A stretch of 64,000 bases of DNA from RUG13409 sp045546135 (GCA_045546135.1 JAZQCD010000023.1:68421-132420); one strand, 5' to 3'; shown: positions 46,013-54,525, counted from the first letter of the stretch. Numbers and translations are program-made. Notes: generated by a model from the sequence alone, not told the origin.

Positions 46013-46042
46013 ACCTGTCTAATTTTTGGGCAGGTTTTTTTA
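46013..46042 (+). terminator. Terminator of the secA-prfB-HAD operon
   Basis: ACCTGTC pairs with GGCAGGT (one G-U) across an AT loop, followed by seven T. Confidence 0.75.
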
Positions 46043-46106
46043 TTACAGTGTTTATCAGGCCTGATATATTTGATATAATCAAGTATCAAATGAAAGGAGG
46101 ATCGTT

Positions 46107-46916
46107 ATGGGTCTATTTGATAAAAAAGTATGTTCAGTATGCGGCAGTCAGATAGGATTGCTTGGAAACAGAAAACTTGACGACGGCAATCTCTGCAAAG
46201 ATTGCGCTGCAAAGCTCTCCCCATTCTTCACCGGCAGGAGAAGATCTACTGTAGCTGATATCAAGGAGCAGCTGGCATATCGTGAAGAGAACAAGAGAAA
46301 CTTGGCTTCATTAAGGCCTAACCTGTCTGTCGAGGGCGGAAAGAACATCCACTTCGATGAGGCTGCTAAGAAGTTCATCGTCACATCTTCTTCTAACTGG
46401 CGTGATGCAAATCCTGATATCATCGATTATTCTATGGTATACAAGGCAGAGGTTGTCGTAGATGAAGACAGAGATGAGGTGATGGACAAGGATGCAGAAG
46501 GAAAGGAGATATCCTTTGTTCCTCCTAAATATGAGTACAGCTACACCTTCACAGTAAAGCTCAGTGTACAGCATCCATATTTTGATGACATTGAATACAA
46601 ACTCAACAAGGAGACTATAGATTCACCGGAATCAGATCTTTACAAGTCCTATGAAGAGAAAGCAAAGACCATACTCAGGACACTTACAGGTTCCGATGTC
46701 ATCATCCATGAACCTTTCCTCTATTTCGATACTGAGGAAGTCATTCCCGAAGGTTATTGGAAGTGCGAATGCGGCACTCTCAACAATACCAAGTTCTGCA
46801 CTAACTGCGGCAAGGAAAAACCATCTCCAAACGGAGTAGTAAAATTCTGCCCTAACTGCGGTACAGAGCTCAATGGCGCAAAGTTCTGCCCGAATTGCGG
46901 AACCAAGATTGGCTAA
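46107..46916 (+). CDS. DUF4428 zinc-ribbon protein
   Basis: 269 residues with AAAGGAGG before the ATG. The N-terminal 50 residues are a DUF4428 zinc ribbon (KVCSVCGSQIG...LCKDCAAKLSPFF). The middle (about 60-200) is a soluble domain of unknown fold. Two further double-CxxC ribbons close the protein (CECG...CTNCG; FCPNCG...FCPNCG), so up to three zinc sites are likely. Such proteins are common and uncharacterised in Clostridia. Monocistronic between two terminators. Confidence 0.85.
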   Translation: MGLFDKKVCSVCGSQIGLLGNRKLDDGNLCKDCAAKLSPFFTGRRRSTVADIKEQLAYREENKRNLASLRPNLSVEGGKNIHFDEAAKKFIVTSSSNWRDANPDIIDYSMVYKAEVVVDEDRDEVMDKDAEGKEISFVPPKYEYSYTFTVKLSVQHPYFDDIEYKLNKETIDSPESDLYKSYEEKAKTILRTLTGSDVIIHEPFLYFDTEEVIPEGYWKCECGTLNNTKFCTNCGKEKPSPNGVVKFCPNCGTELNGAKFCPNCGTKIG

Positions 46917-46947
46917 AATATCAAGTTAAGATAATATGATCGCTTGT

Positions 46948-46977
46948 AAGGACTGCCTTTTAAAAAGGGCAGTCTTT
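46948..46977 (+). terminator. Terminator after the DUF4428 gene
   Basis: AAGGACTGCC pairs with GGGCAGTCTT (with a mismatch) around TTTTAAAAA; followed by TATG, so not a classic T-run. Confidence 0.6.
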
Positions 46978-47050
46978 ATGGATTCGAGATGTTAAAAAGG
47001 GTTTCGCTTTTTGATAGAAGTGTGCTATAATATCGAGGTTCGAATGATAT

Positions 47051-47126
47051 GCTACTGTGGCTCAGCTGGCAGAGCAGCTGATTCGTAATCAGCAGGTCCG
47101 GGGTTCAAATCCCCGCAGTAGCTCCA
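47051..47126 (+). tRNA. tRNA-Thr (anticodon CGT)
   Basis: A complete cloverleaf: acceptor GCTACTG/CAGTAGC, anticodon stem GCTGA/TCAGC with loop TTCGTAA (anticodon CGT, reading ACG), T-arm CGGGG-TTCAAAT-CCCCG, discriminator T and an encoded CCA. A candidate -10 (GCTATAATA) lies about 20 bases upstream, at 47024-47032. Confidence 0.96.
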
Positions 47127-47206
47127 AAGAATTTGGAGCCCGAAGCCGGTTCACGCGAACGGGCACTGCAAGTGCCCAAGGAGCGATCCGGCCAGTAGCT
47201 CCACGC
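47121..47206 (+). repeat. GC-rich structured element behind the tRNA, with a copy of its 3' end
   Basis: The sequence from 47131 to 47203 can fold into a closed branched structure: TGGAGC (47134-47139) with GCTCCA (47198-47203), GCCGG (47145-47149) with CCGGC (47188-47192), GTTC/GAAC (47149-47160) and a GGGCACT/AGTGCCC hairpin (47161-47177). The last 11 bases, CAGTAGCTCCA (47193-47203), repeat the tRNA 3' end (47116-47126) exactly, 77 bases apart. It is far more GC-rich than the surroundings. Confidence 0.55.
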
Positions 47207-47232
47207 AAGGCGCCCAAAGAGGGCGCCTTTTG
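47207..47232 (+). terminator. Terminator of the tRNA-Thr transcript
   Basis: AAGGCGCCC pairs with GGGCGCCTT around AAAGA, followed by TTTG. Confidence 0.85.
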
Positions 47233-47338
47233 TAATACTTTGGCAAGGATTCGGACCGGCTCGAAGTCTTTTTTTTCTTTTGTGACATACTACTAGATAT
47301 ATCTGAAAAATATGTTATTATTAATCGGCAAAAATATG

Positions 47339-47367
47339 TTGACATATACCCCTTGGGGGTATAATAT
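47339..47367 (+). promoter_or_regulatory. Promoter of the DUF6273 gene, overlapping an operator
   Basis: TTGACA (47339-47344), 17 bases, then TAATAT; the first CsoR-like palindrome (47345-47363) fills the spacer, so a bound repressor would block polymerase. Confidence 0.7.
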
Positions 47368-47399
47368 ATGTGCAGGATAAAAATACCCACTGGGGGTAT
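47345..47399. promoter_or_regulatory. Two CsoR/CstR-type operator palindromes
   Basis: ATACCC-N5-GGGTAT occurs twice, at 47346-47362 (N5 = CTTGG) and 47383-47399 (N5 = ACTGG), 37 bases apart. G-tract palindromes of this kind are the known binding sites of CsoR-family repressors that sense Cu(I), persulfides or other metals. No csoR gene is in the window. Confidence 0.65.
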
Positions 47400-47416
47400 A
47401 TTGATAAGGAGCTAAT

Positions 47417-48238
47417 ATGAACATCAACAAAACAGAAGACCTCGAACAATTAAAGCTTTCAGACGTGTTTGAAGCTATCGCATCGGAGAAGGATCCTGTC
47501 CCTGTATACAGGAACGGAGAAGCTCTCAAGCCGCATAAGTTCAGCGCTTTAGGCGAGATATCATATTCCGATTCAGTCATCGTTCTAAATATAAATACAG
47601 AACTCAGGCGCAGGTTCATAGAAGAATATCCTGAATACGGCGTAGCCGTAGCAAAAGCCGGTGATACGGTATGCTTTGGATCCTATCCTGTTGAAAAAGA
47701 CGGTCCTAAAGAATCCATAGAATGGCTGGTCCTCGATAGAGACAGAAACAGCGTAAAACTTGTAAGCAAATATGCTCTTGATTGCGTTGCATACAGCAAT
47801 GAATATGCAAATATCACATGGGAAGAGTCAGACCTTAGAAAGTGGCTCAACACTGAGTTCGTAGACAATGCTTTCACAAAGGCTGAGAAGAGCATGATCC
47901 CCTATACTTCCGTAAAGGTAGACAAGGTAGACAATATCTATGCAAACCACGGAAACAATACTTCAGACAAAGTATTCCTTCTGAGCGCGACAGAAGCAAA
48001 ACTCTACTTTGAGAGCGATATAGACCGTCAATGCAAAGCAACTCCTTATGCTGTTTCAAGAGGCGCTTATGTAAACGCAGAGAACGGTAACAGCTGGTAT
48101 TGGCTCAGGACTCCGGGATGGGCTCCTATGGCATATTGCCAGACAGACGTCAAGGACAAGGGCGATATAAGCCTTGTGGGAGACAGCGTCGAGCACACAG
48201 ATAACGGCGTAAGACCTGTCATCTGGGTATCTCTCTAA
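47417..48238 (+). CDS. DUF6273 domain protein
   Basis: 273 residues, AAGGAG before the ATG. An N-terminal segment of about 80 residues is followed by the DUF6273 domain: FGSYPVEKDGPKESIEWLVL, SDLRKWLNTEF and the closing WLRTPG...NGVRPVIWVSL. The domain is common in Firmicutes, often in surface or regulatory contexts, and has no proven function. No signal peptide is visible here, so this copy should be cytosolic. Unusually, its promoter carries two CsoR-like operators, which suggests response to copper or reactive sulfur. Confidence 0.8.
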   Translation: MNINKTEDLEQLKLSDVFEAIASEKDPVPVYRNGEALKPHKFSALGEISYSDSVIVLNINTELRRRFIEEYPEYGVAVAKAGDTVCFGSYPVEKDGPKESIEWLVLDRDRNSVKLVSKYALDCVAYSNEYANITWEESDLRKWLNTEFVDNAFTKAEKSMIPYTSVKVDKVDNIYANHGNNTSDKVFLLSATEAKLYFESDIDRQCKATPYAVSRGAYVNAENGNSWYWLRTPGWAPMAYCQTDVKDKGDISLVGDSVEHTDNGVRPVIWVSL

Positions 48239-48269
48239 CTTATAGTATCCTACACTCATTTCATATTAG

Positions 48270-48312
48270 CCTGCGGCAAGGATCAAAAAAGATCTGCAGC
48301 CGCAGGTTTTTT
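48270..48312 (+). terminator. Terminator of the DUF6273 gene
   Basis: CCTGCGGC pairs with GCCGCAGG across 21 bases, with an inner GATC...GATC pairing, followed by TTTTTT. Confidence 0.85.
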
Positions 48313-48329
48313 GTAATATAATCTTTCAT

Positions 48330-48827
48330 ATGAGTTTAGAGCAAGTAGAAAAACATAATAATGCTAAAAGGGTCATAAGCCTTCTTCTTACGCTTTTATG
48401 GATGGCGCTCATCTTTTATATGTCTTCGCAAACAGCAGACGATTCTTCTGACATGAGTTCGGGCATCACATACAAGCTGTGCTCACTCTTTGTGAAGGGT
48501 TTTAGAGATATGTCTATCGATGCCAAAGCAGCAATAGTAGAAGGCGCTCACAACTATGTAAGAAAGGCTGCGCACCTTAGTGAGTATACTGTCCTTGGGA
48601 TACTTCTAAGTTCTTCTTTTGTGTCATTCTCAGTAAGGAGAGGATATATATTTGCGCCTCTTGTCGGGGTCTTATACGCTGCTACAGACGAGATACATCA
48701 GCTTTTTGTTCCCGGCAGATCAGGAGAAATAAGAGACGTATGCATAGACAGCATAGGCGTCATACTAGGAACTCTTCTCTTCCTTTTCTTCACAAGGATA
48801 CGGTCTCGAAGAAAAATGAAAGCATAG
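48330..48827 (+). CDS. VanZ-like membrane protein
   Basis: 165 residues with four membrane segments. VanZ-family marks: WMALIFYMSSQTADDSS after the first helix, RKAAHLSEYTVLGILLSS, and the closing ATDEIHQLFVPGRSGEIRDV. VanZ relatives occur in and out of glycopeptide-resistance clusters; no other resistance gene is nearby, so a resistance role should not be assumed. No evident ribosome site; it starts 18 bases after the upstream terminator, close to a TATAAT at about 48317, so it may be translated from a near-leaderless mRNA. Confidence 0.85.
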   Translation: MSLEQVEKHNNAKRVISLLLTLLWMALIFYMSSQTADDSSDMSSGITYKLCSLFVKGFRDMSIDAKAAIVEGAHNYVRKAAHLSEYTVLGILLSSSFVSFSVRRGYIFAPLVGVLYAATDEIHQLFVPGRSGEIRDVCIDSIGVILGTLLFLFFTRIRSRRKMKA

Positions 48828-48852
48828 GTCCTAAGAAAGGGGACCTTTTTTC
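48826..48852 (+). terminator. VanZ terminator
   Basis: AGGTCC pairs with GGACCT, followed by TTTTTTC; it overlaps the vanZ-like stop codon. Confidence 0.75.
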
Positions 48853-48899
48853 TTGACAAAATATATTGTATCAAATATAATATGAACAAATATATTTTG
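48853..48899 (+). promoter_or_regulatory. Consensus promoter and operator of the glutathione-peroxidase gene
   Basis: TTGACA (48853-48858), 17 bases, TATAAT (48876-48881). An 11-bp inverted repeat (CAAAATATATT at 48857-48867, AATATATTTTG at 48889-48899) brackets the -10. AT-rich dyads of this type suit the OhrR/MarR regulator encoded next to the peroxidase. Confidence 0.75.
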
Positions 48900-48919
48900 G
48901 ATGATCAGGAGGTAGATCA

Positions 48920-49462
48920 ATGGGTTTTTATGATCTTAGCGTAACTGCTGCAGACGGCAGCGAAGTCAGCATGAAGGATTTTGAGGGAAAGGTAGTTCTC
49001 GTTGTCAATACTGCAACAGGCTGCGGCTTTACTCCTCAGTACAAAGATATTGAAGATATGTATGAAAAGTATCACGACCAGGGACTTGAGATCGTAGATG
49101 TTCCATGCAACCAGTTTGCAGGTCAGACACCGGGAACAGACGAAGAGATCCATGATTTTTGCACTCTTCACTACAATACACAGTTCCCACAGATGAAAAA
49201 GTCTGATGTCAACGGAGAAACAGCTATTCCTCTTTTCAAGTATCTCAAGGAGCAAAAGGGTTTCGAAGGATTTGGCAAAGGCGTCAAGGCTATGGCAATG
49301 AGCGCAATGCTTTCAAAGATAGACAAGGATTACAAGAACAATCCTGAGATCAAATGGAACTTCACAAAATTCGTCGTAGACAGAAACGGCAATGTAGTAG
49401 CCCGCTTTGAGCCGACAGCGGACATGGATGATGTTGCAAAGTGCGTAGCATCTTTGATATAA
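48920..49462 (+). CDS. Glutathione peroxidase family protein
   Basis: 180 residues, AGGAGG before the ATG. The peroxidatic Cys is in NTATGCGFTPQY (Cys35), the conserved VPCNQF and Gln of FAGQTPG follow, and WNFTKFVVDRNG supplies the active-site Trp and Asn. In bacteria these enzymes generally use thioredoxin rather than glutathione to reduce organic peroxides. Cys instead of selenocysteine is used (TGC). It is followed 10 bases later by an OhrR-like regulator, making a peroxide-response unit. Confidence 0.93.
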   Translation: MGFYDLSVTAADGSEVSMKDFEGKVVLVVNTATGCGFTPQYKDIEDMYEKYHDQGLEIVDVPCNQFAGQTPGTDEEIHDFCTLHYNTQFPQMKKSDVNGETAIPLFKYLKEQKGFEGFGKGVKAMAMSAMLSKIDKDYKNNPEIKWNFTKFVVDRNGNVVARFEPTADMDDVAKCVASLI

Positions 49463-49472
49463 TTAACATATT

Positions 49473-49910
49473 ATGAGTCAACCATACGAACAACTAAAAC
49501 TAAAGAATCAGCTTTGCTTTCCTCTCTATGCATGCGCAAGGAAGATAGTAAACGCCTATACTCCTTTCCTTAAACCTTTGGGACTTACATATACCCAATA
49601 TCTTGTATTCATGGTCCTTTGGGAAAAAGAGGAGATAACTGTAGGCGAACTCGGAAAATGCTTAGATCTTGATGCGGGCACTTTAAGTCCGCTTCTCAAA
49701 AAACTTGAACAGGCAGCTTATGTCACGAGAAAGAGATCTGAAATTGACGAAAGAGTCACTATCATAGGCCTGACAAAGAAGGGCGAAGATCTCAAAGAGG
49801 AATGCAAGGAAATACCTTTTAAGGTAGCTCCCGTACTGGGCGAACTCGACAGCGAAGAATCAGCGCAGCTTTATGCTGTACTTCACAAAATTTTAGGATC
49901 GGAGAAGTGA
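49473..49910 (+). CDS. OhrR-like MarR-family regulator
   Basis: 145 residues. The redox-sensing Cys of OhrR is at position 15 in NQLCFPLYACARKI, exactly where Bacillus OhrR has it; the winged helix follows (TVGELGKCLDLDAGTLSPLL, then KKLEQAAYVTRKRSEIDERV). OhrR represses peroxidase genes until the Cys is oxidised by organic hydroperoxide. A second Cys (residue 22) and one in the recognition region (about 67) could allow disulfide formation. It is co-transcribed with the peroxidase and precedes a CDF transporter. Confidence 0.92.
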   Translation: MSQPYEQLKLKNQLCFPLYACARKIVNAYTPFLKPLGLTYTQYLVFMVLWEKEEITVGELGKCLDLDAGTLSPLLKKLEQAAYVTRKRSEIDERVTIIGLTKKGEDLKEECKEIPFKVAPVLGELDSEESAQLYAVLHKILGSEK

Positions 49911-49915
49911 ACAAA

Positions 49916-51052
49916 ATGGCAGAACAGATCAAAGAAACTGCCGCTTCGAGAGACAAACAGATCGTAAGGGTCAGCATAGTAGGCATATTGGCCAATGCTA
50001 TGCTGGCCTCTTTTAAAGCAGTTGTAGGTATTTTAAGCAACTCTATAGCGATCGTTCTCGATGCAGTAAACAACATTTCAGATGCAGCCAGTTCCGTTAT
50101 AACCATAATCGGGACAAAACTTGCAGGAAAAGAACCTGACAAGAAACATCCTTTTGGATACGGGCGTATAGAATATATCAGCGCTCTTCTTATTTCAGGT
50201 CTTGTGCTTTATGCAGGCATCACATCCTTTGTTGAATCAGTCAAAAAGATACTCACGCCTGAAGAATCGGATTACTCTATTGCAAGCCTTGTGATCTTAG
50301 GCGCAGCAGTACTGGTAAAGGTGTTCCTCGGGCTCTATGTAAAGAAGAACGGAGAAAAACTCAATTCTGATTCTCTTGTCAACTCCGGAAAAGATGCCCT
50401 CATGGATTCTCTCATTTCGGCATCTACCCTTGTAGCAGCTCTTGTGAGGGTCCTTTTCGGCTATTCCATAGAGGCATGGCTTGGCGCTGTCATCTCCATC
50501 GTTATCATAAAATCGGGCATTGAGATGCTCTCTGAGACTCTTTCTCACATACTTGGAGAACCAAGCGATGTAAAGCTCATCAATGAAGTAAAAAAGACTG
50601 TAAGGAGTTTTCCTGAAGTACGAGGCGCATTTGACCTTGTTCTTCATGACTATGGTCCCGATACATACAATGGCTCCGTGCATATCGAAGTAGAGGATAC
50701 TCTTCCTGTTGAAAGACTTGATGACCTTAATAGAAAGATCATGCAAAAGGTCCTTGAAGAACATAACGTGCTCCTCTCTGCCATTGGCGTATATTCAGTC
50801 AACACAAAGGATGATGAAGTCATAGCCTTAAGAAAAGAGATAAGCAATCTTGTCCTTTCCCACGAACATGTAAAACAGATACACGGTTTCTATTATGACA
50901 AGAAGAACAAATATGTCAGATTCGATATAGTCATCAGTTTCTCAGCTCCGAGCAGGATAGAAGTCTTTAAGACTATAAAAGCTCAGCTCAAGGAAAAGTA
51001 TCCTGAAATGACCTTTGTCCTTGCAATGGATATGGATTACGGTGAACTCTAA
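49916..51052 (+). CDS. Cation diffusion facilitator (CDF) transporter
   Basis: 378 residues from the ATG at 49916 with GGAGAAG 8 bases upstream (a GTG at 49907 overlapping the regulator stop is also possible). Six membrane segments, the HP-FGYGRIEY motif and the aspartate-bearing LDAVNNISDAASS of the second helix are the CDF metal site; a cytosolic C-terminal domain follows. CDF proteins export Zn2+, Fe2+ or Mn2+ in exchange for protons. Co-transcription with peroxidase-ohrR suggests iron or manganese handling under oxidative stress (inference). Confidence 0.92.
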   Translation: MAEQIKETAASRDKQIVRVSIVGILANAMLASFKAVVGILSNSIAIVLDAVNNISDAASSVITIIGTKLAGKEPDKKHPFGYGRIEYISALLISGLVLYAGITSFVESVKKILTPEESDYSIASLVILGAAVLVKVFLGLYVKKNGEKLNSDSLVNSGKDALMDSLISASTLVAALVRVLFGYSIEAWLGAVISIVIIKSGIEMLSETLSHILGEPSDVKLINEVKKTVRSFPEVRGAFDLVLHDYGPDTYNGSVHIEVEDTLPVERLDDLNRKIMQKVLEEHNVLLSAIGVYSVNTKDDEVIALRKEISNLVLSHEHVKQIHGFYYDKKNKYVRFDIVISFSAPSRIEVFKTIKAQLKEKYPEMTFVLAMDMDYGEL

Positions 51053-51117
51053 AAGACGCATAAATCAAGCTCATAGAGGATTAGCAAATATCTTTATTAA
51101 AAATAGGGCATATCTAC

Positions 51118-51149
51118 AAAGCCGCAGGTGTGTAATCTGCGGCTTTTTT
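51118..51149 (+). terminator. Terminator after the CDF gene
   Basis: AAGCCGCAG pairs with CTGCGGCTT, followed by TTTTG. Confidence 0.85.
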
Positions 51150-51162
51150 GTGATAAAATCTA

Positions 51163-54100
51163 ATGGTTATGTCAGTGATATTATGTTCATCCTGCGAAGA
51201 ACAACTTCGCCGTGAGATGTACAAAAGAATAGAAGCTCAGCTCAATGATATAAGGCAGGGCAAAAGCGCTGCCGAAAGGGTCATACTCGTGGTTCCTGCG
51301 CAGTCTACTCTGCAGACTGAAGAGGAGGGTTTTCGGTACCTTGGAGGAAAAGGTTTTATAGACTTTGCGGTCATGTCCGGCGCAAGGCTAAGGTCCTATG
51401 TCTTAAGTGAGACCGGATCTCCTGACAAGACGGCCGTCAATACCATAGGAAGAAAGATGCTCCTAAGGAGGATAGCATCAAAGAGAAGACCTGAACTCTC
51501 ATCCTTTGGCAATGTTTGCGAAAGGCCGGGTTTCTTGGACCTTGCCGGCGACATGATAGTCCAGCTCAAGCAAAACGAGATAGATCCTTCAGAACTTGCC
51601 CGCATTGCAGAGATGAAGACTCTTACGCCGATTCTTGCCGAAAAACTTTCTGATATGCAGCTCATATATGCAGATTATGAAATGTTCATGGCAGGCAAAT
51701 ATACGGATTCTGAGGACCTTCTTAAATACACTGAATCAAAACTGAAAGAAAGCGAATATATAAAAAGTTCTATCATCTGGTATTACGACTTTTATTCCTT
51801 TACAAAGAGAGAGTACTCTTTCTTAAAAGAACTAAGCTCCTGCGCAGCAGATTTCAATGCCGCAATGCTTGCAGGTGACAAGAGGTATGTTTGCGGAGAA
51901 AGGACTGCTGCAAGGCTCTCATCTGAACTTGGGATCAAAAGACAGGTCTTAAGGGATGAGGAAGAAAAAGAACATGATATAAGGGTCATAAAATGCGCTT
52001 CTCCCTATTCTCAAAGCAGGACCATAGCTGCTGATATTCTGTCAAAGGTCAGAGATGAAAAGATAAGCTACAAAGATGTAATAGTCCTTACCCAGGATAT
52101 GGAGGGCATGGGTGAAAACCTGAAAAGAGTTTTTACTTCCTTTGGCATCCCTGTATTCATAGATGAAAAAAGGAGCATGCAGCATTCCGCTGCAGCAGGA
52201 ATAGTATCATCCGGTCTTGATGCTGCAGTGTCAGGATTCAAAAGGCAGCATGTGCTTGCCTTTTTAAAGAGCGGAATACTCGGTACAAAGCCTGATGATA
52301 TATCTCTTTTTGAAAACTACGTAAGGCAGTACAAGGTCTTTGACAAAGCTTTCTTAAAACCCTTCAAATACGGAAGAGATAAGCTCGGTCAAGAGCGCTT
52401 CGAAACTGTCGAAAGCATAAGAGCGAGTATAGAAAAGACCCTTCTTCCTTTTAAAGAGGATCTTAATAAAGCAAGTACAGCAGAAGAAAAGACAAGAGTC
52501 CTTTACGATTTCCTTACGGAAGACATATCTTTGCCTTCGTACCTCGAAATGCGCGGCAAGGAACTGGAAGAAGACGGCTTCCTTGATGCTTCACAGGAAC
52601 TTTCGCAAAGCTTTGCTGTCATAGTGGACATTATGGACCAGATCGTAGAGCTCTTTGGAGATGAAAAGATAGACGGAAACGATTACGCAAATATGCTCAC
52701 ATCCTGCTTTGAGGATATCAAGGTTGGAGTACTTCCTCAAGCTGAAGGAAAGGTGCGCATAGGTACGGTCACAAGGTCAAGCTTTTCTGACGTGCACACT
52801 CTGTATATAGCAGGTTTCAACGACGGTATGATCCCTTCAGATCCTGCAGGAGAAAATATCCTTACAGACAGCGAAATAGAGTTCCTTGCAGATGCAGGCA
52901 TAATGGCATCAAAAACTTCTGACACTCTTTCTTTAGAAGAAGAATACCAAATAGAAAGAGCGCTTAACACAGATACAAGGGAAACAGTCATTTGCTGCAG
53001 TCTTTCAGACCTTGACGGAAATGCAATGAGGCCTTCGCCTCTTCTTTCAGATCTTCCTGTGAGAAGGTTCAAACTGAAAGAAGAAAAAGACTTAGATGAG
53101 GATAAAAAGCTCCTTGGATACATACAAAACAAAGAAACTGTATTCGCAAAAATGCCTCAGCTCATAAAGACTCTTTCAAGAGGAGAAGATATACCTGAAG
53201 CATGGAAAGCTGCTTATGACATAGTCAAAGACGATCCTAAGTCAAAAGTGCTGTCAGAAGCTGTATTCTTTGCTCCTGTGGGCGGCAAGATAGCGCCTGA
53301 GATCTCAAATGAACTTTTCAAAAGAGGCGGAGATGATCACTACAGTCCGACGCAGCTTGAAGTCTATTCTTCGTGTCCTTTTAAACACTTTGTAAGCAGA
53401 GGCCTTGCGCCCGAAGAACTCGATGTATTCGACGTAGGCAGCAGAGAAGCAGGAAATATCTATCACCTGGTTCTTCTTCAGCTTTCTCAGATGCTTACAG
53501 ACGAATGCAAAGAAAAGGGCATAGATATGACAGATCCTATGTCTCCCTGGATGACTATGAATGAAGATGAAGTATCTTCAATCATAGAAGAGATACTTGA
53601 AAAGAACAAAGATGTGTTCATGGACGGCGTCATGAGCTTTGATGAGAGCTCAGAATACAGGGTCTCCCGTATAAAGAGCGTTTGCATGGTCTTTGCAAAA
53701 TACATGATAGAGCAGGTCCGAAAAGGGAAGATCTCTGCAATGTATTTCGAGACTCCTTTTGGAAGCGGAAAGACTTTTCCTGCAGTAAGAGTTCCCACAC
53801 CCTTTGGTGATGCCATAATAGAAGGGCAGATAGACAGAGTGGATATCCTGGGCTCAGGAGACGGCAGATATGTAAAGATCATAGACTATAAATCAGGAGA
53901 CAAGTCCTTTGACAGAAAGAAGGTCGAAGAGGGCATAGACCTTCAGCTCATGATATATCTTGAAGGAGTCCTTGGATCTGATAATGCTTTGATGCCGGGA
54001 GGAGTATTTTACTACGCAGTAAAGGACCATGAAAAGGAGAGAGACTATTCTGTGGTCATAGCAGATGAGATATCAAAGGATATCTCAGAAAAGATAGCAA

Positions 54101-54426
54101 AGGAATTCGCTCTTGACGGCATAGTCGTAAAGGAACCTGCCGTGCTTACTGCCATGGATACTGAGATCGTCAGCGAAGATACTACAAAGACTTCCGTGTT
54201 CAATGACAGACACAGAGCAAGGACGGAAGAAGGAAAGGCTTTGATCTCCAAAGAGGATATGGAAAAACTCAGGATAGATTTCAAAAATGCTCTTACTAAG
54301 ATATGCGAAGGTCTTAGGAGCGGAGATATTTCCATCGATCCTAAATATTATAAAAATGAAAATATAGGCTGCAAATATTGTGGTTTTTCAGCTGTATGTC
54401 TCCGGGATTTGAAATACGGAGTATGA
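51163..54426 (+). CDS. addB: AddB-like subunit of the AddAB helicase-nuclease
   Basis: 1087 residues. The C-terminal nuclease has HYSPTQLEVYSSCPFKHF (first Fe-S Cys), DRVDIL...KIIDYKSGDKSF (metal-binding Asp/Asp-x-Lys) and the final Cys cluster CKYCGFSAVC, as in AddB. The N-terminal part is helicase-like, but the Walker A loop of Bacillus AddB is not evident (the corresponding place reads CSSCEEQLRREMYKRI), as in many clostridial versions. AddAB resects double-strand breaks for recombination. addA normally follows, but here methyl-transfer genes do, so addA must be elsewhere or the complex differs. Confidence 0.88.
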   Translation: MVMSVILCSSCEEQLRREMYKRIEAQLNDIRQGKSAAERVILVVPAQSTLQTEEEGFRYLGGKGFIDFAVMSGARLRSYVLSETGSPDKTAVNTIGRKMLLRRIASKRRPELSSFGNVCERPGFLDLAGDMIVQLKQNEIDPSELARIAEMKTLTPILAEKLSDMQLIYADYEMFMAGKYTDSEDLLKYTESKLKESEYIKSSIIWYYDFYSFTKREYSFLKELSSCAADFNAAMLAGDKRYVCGERTAARLSSELGIKRQVLRDEEEKEHDIRVIKCASPYSQSRTIAADILSKVRDEKISYKDVIVLTQDMEGMGENLKRVFTSFGIPVFIDEKRSMQHSAAAGIVSSGLDAAVSGFKRQHVLAFLKSGILGTKPDDISLFENYVRQYKVFDKAFLKPFKYGRDKLGQERFETVESIRASIEKTLLPFKEDLNKASTAEEKTRVLYDFLTEDISLPSYLEMRGKELEEDGFLDASQELSQSFAVIVDIMDQIVELFGDEKIDGNDYANMLTSCFEDIKVGVLPQAEGKVRIGTVTRSSFSDVHTLYIAGFNDGMIPSDPAGENILTDSEIEFLADAGIMASKTSDTLSLEEEYQIERALNTDTRETVICCSLSDLDGNAMRPSPLLSDLPVRRFKLKEEKDLDEDKKLLGYIQNKETVFAKMPQLIKTLSRGEDIPEAWKAAYDIVKDDPKSKVLSEAVFFAPVGGKIAPEISNELFKRGGDDHYSPTQLEVYSSCPFKHFVSRGLAPEELDVFDVGSREAGNIYHLVLLQLSQMLTDECKEKGIDMTDPMSPWMTMNEDEVSSIIEEILEKNKDVFMDGVMSFDESSEYRVSRIKSVCMVFAKYMIEQVRKGKISAMYFETPFGSGKTFPAVRVPTPFGDAIIEGQIDRVDILGSGDGRYVKIIDYKSGDKSFDRKKVEEGIDLQLMIYLEGVLGSDNALMPGGVFYYAVKDHEKERDYSVVIADEISKDISEKIAKEFALDGIVVKEPAVLTAMDTEIVSEDTTKTSVFNDRHRARTEEGKALISKEDMEKLRIDFKNALTKICEGLRSGDISIDPKYYKNENIGCKYCGFSAVCLRDLKYGV

Positions 54427-54525
54427 AAAAATTTACTTTCGACAAGTGAGGTCAAAAAATACTGGTTTTTAGAGAAAGTCACAATGAGAAGGTCCCAATT
54501 TGTAAAAGGTTACAAAAAAAGGGTG

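Noticed and set aside
47116..47203. Integrated mobile element with attachment sites at the tRNA
   Set aside because: The two copies of the 11-base tRNA end are only 77 bases apart with no integrase or cargo, so an element is not supported; at most a scar.
47057..47296. 80-codon open frame running through the tRNA-Thr gene
   Set aside because: It starts inside the tRNA and translates the structured element and terminator; a chance frame in GC-rich RNA-coding DNA.
48330..48827. Glycopeptide resistance locus based on the VanZ-like gene
   Set aside because: No vanA/B ligase, vanH, vanX or vanRS genes nearby; VanZ-like proteins are common outside resistance clusters.
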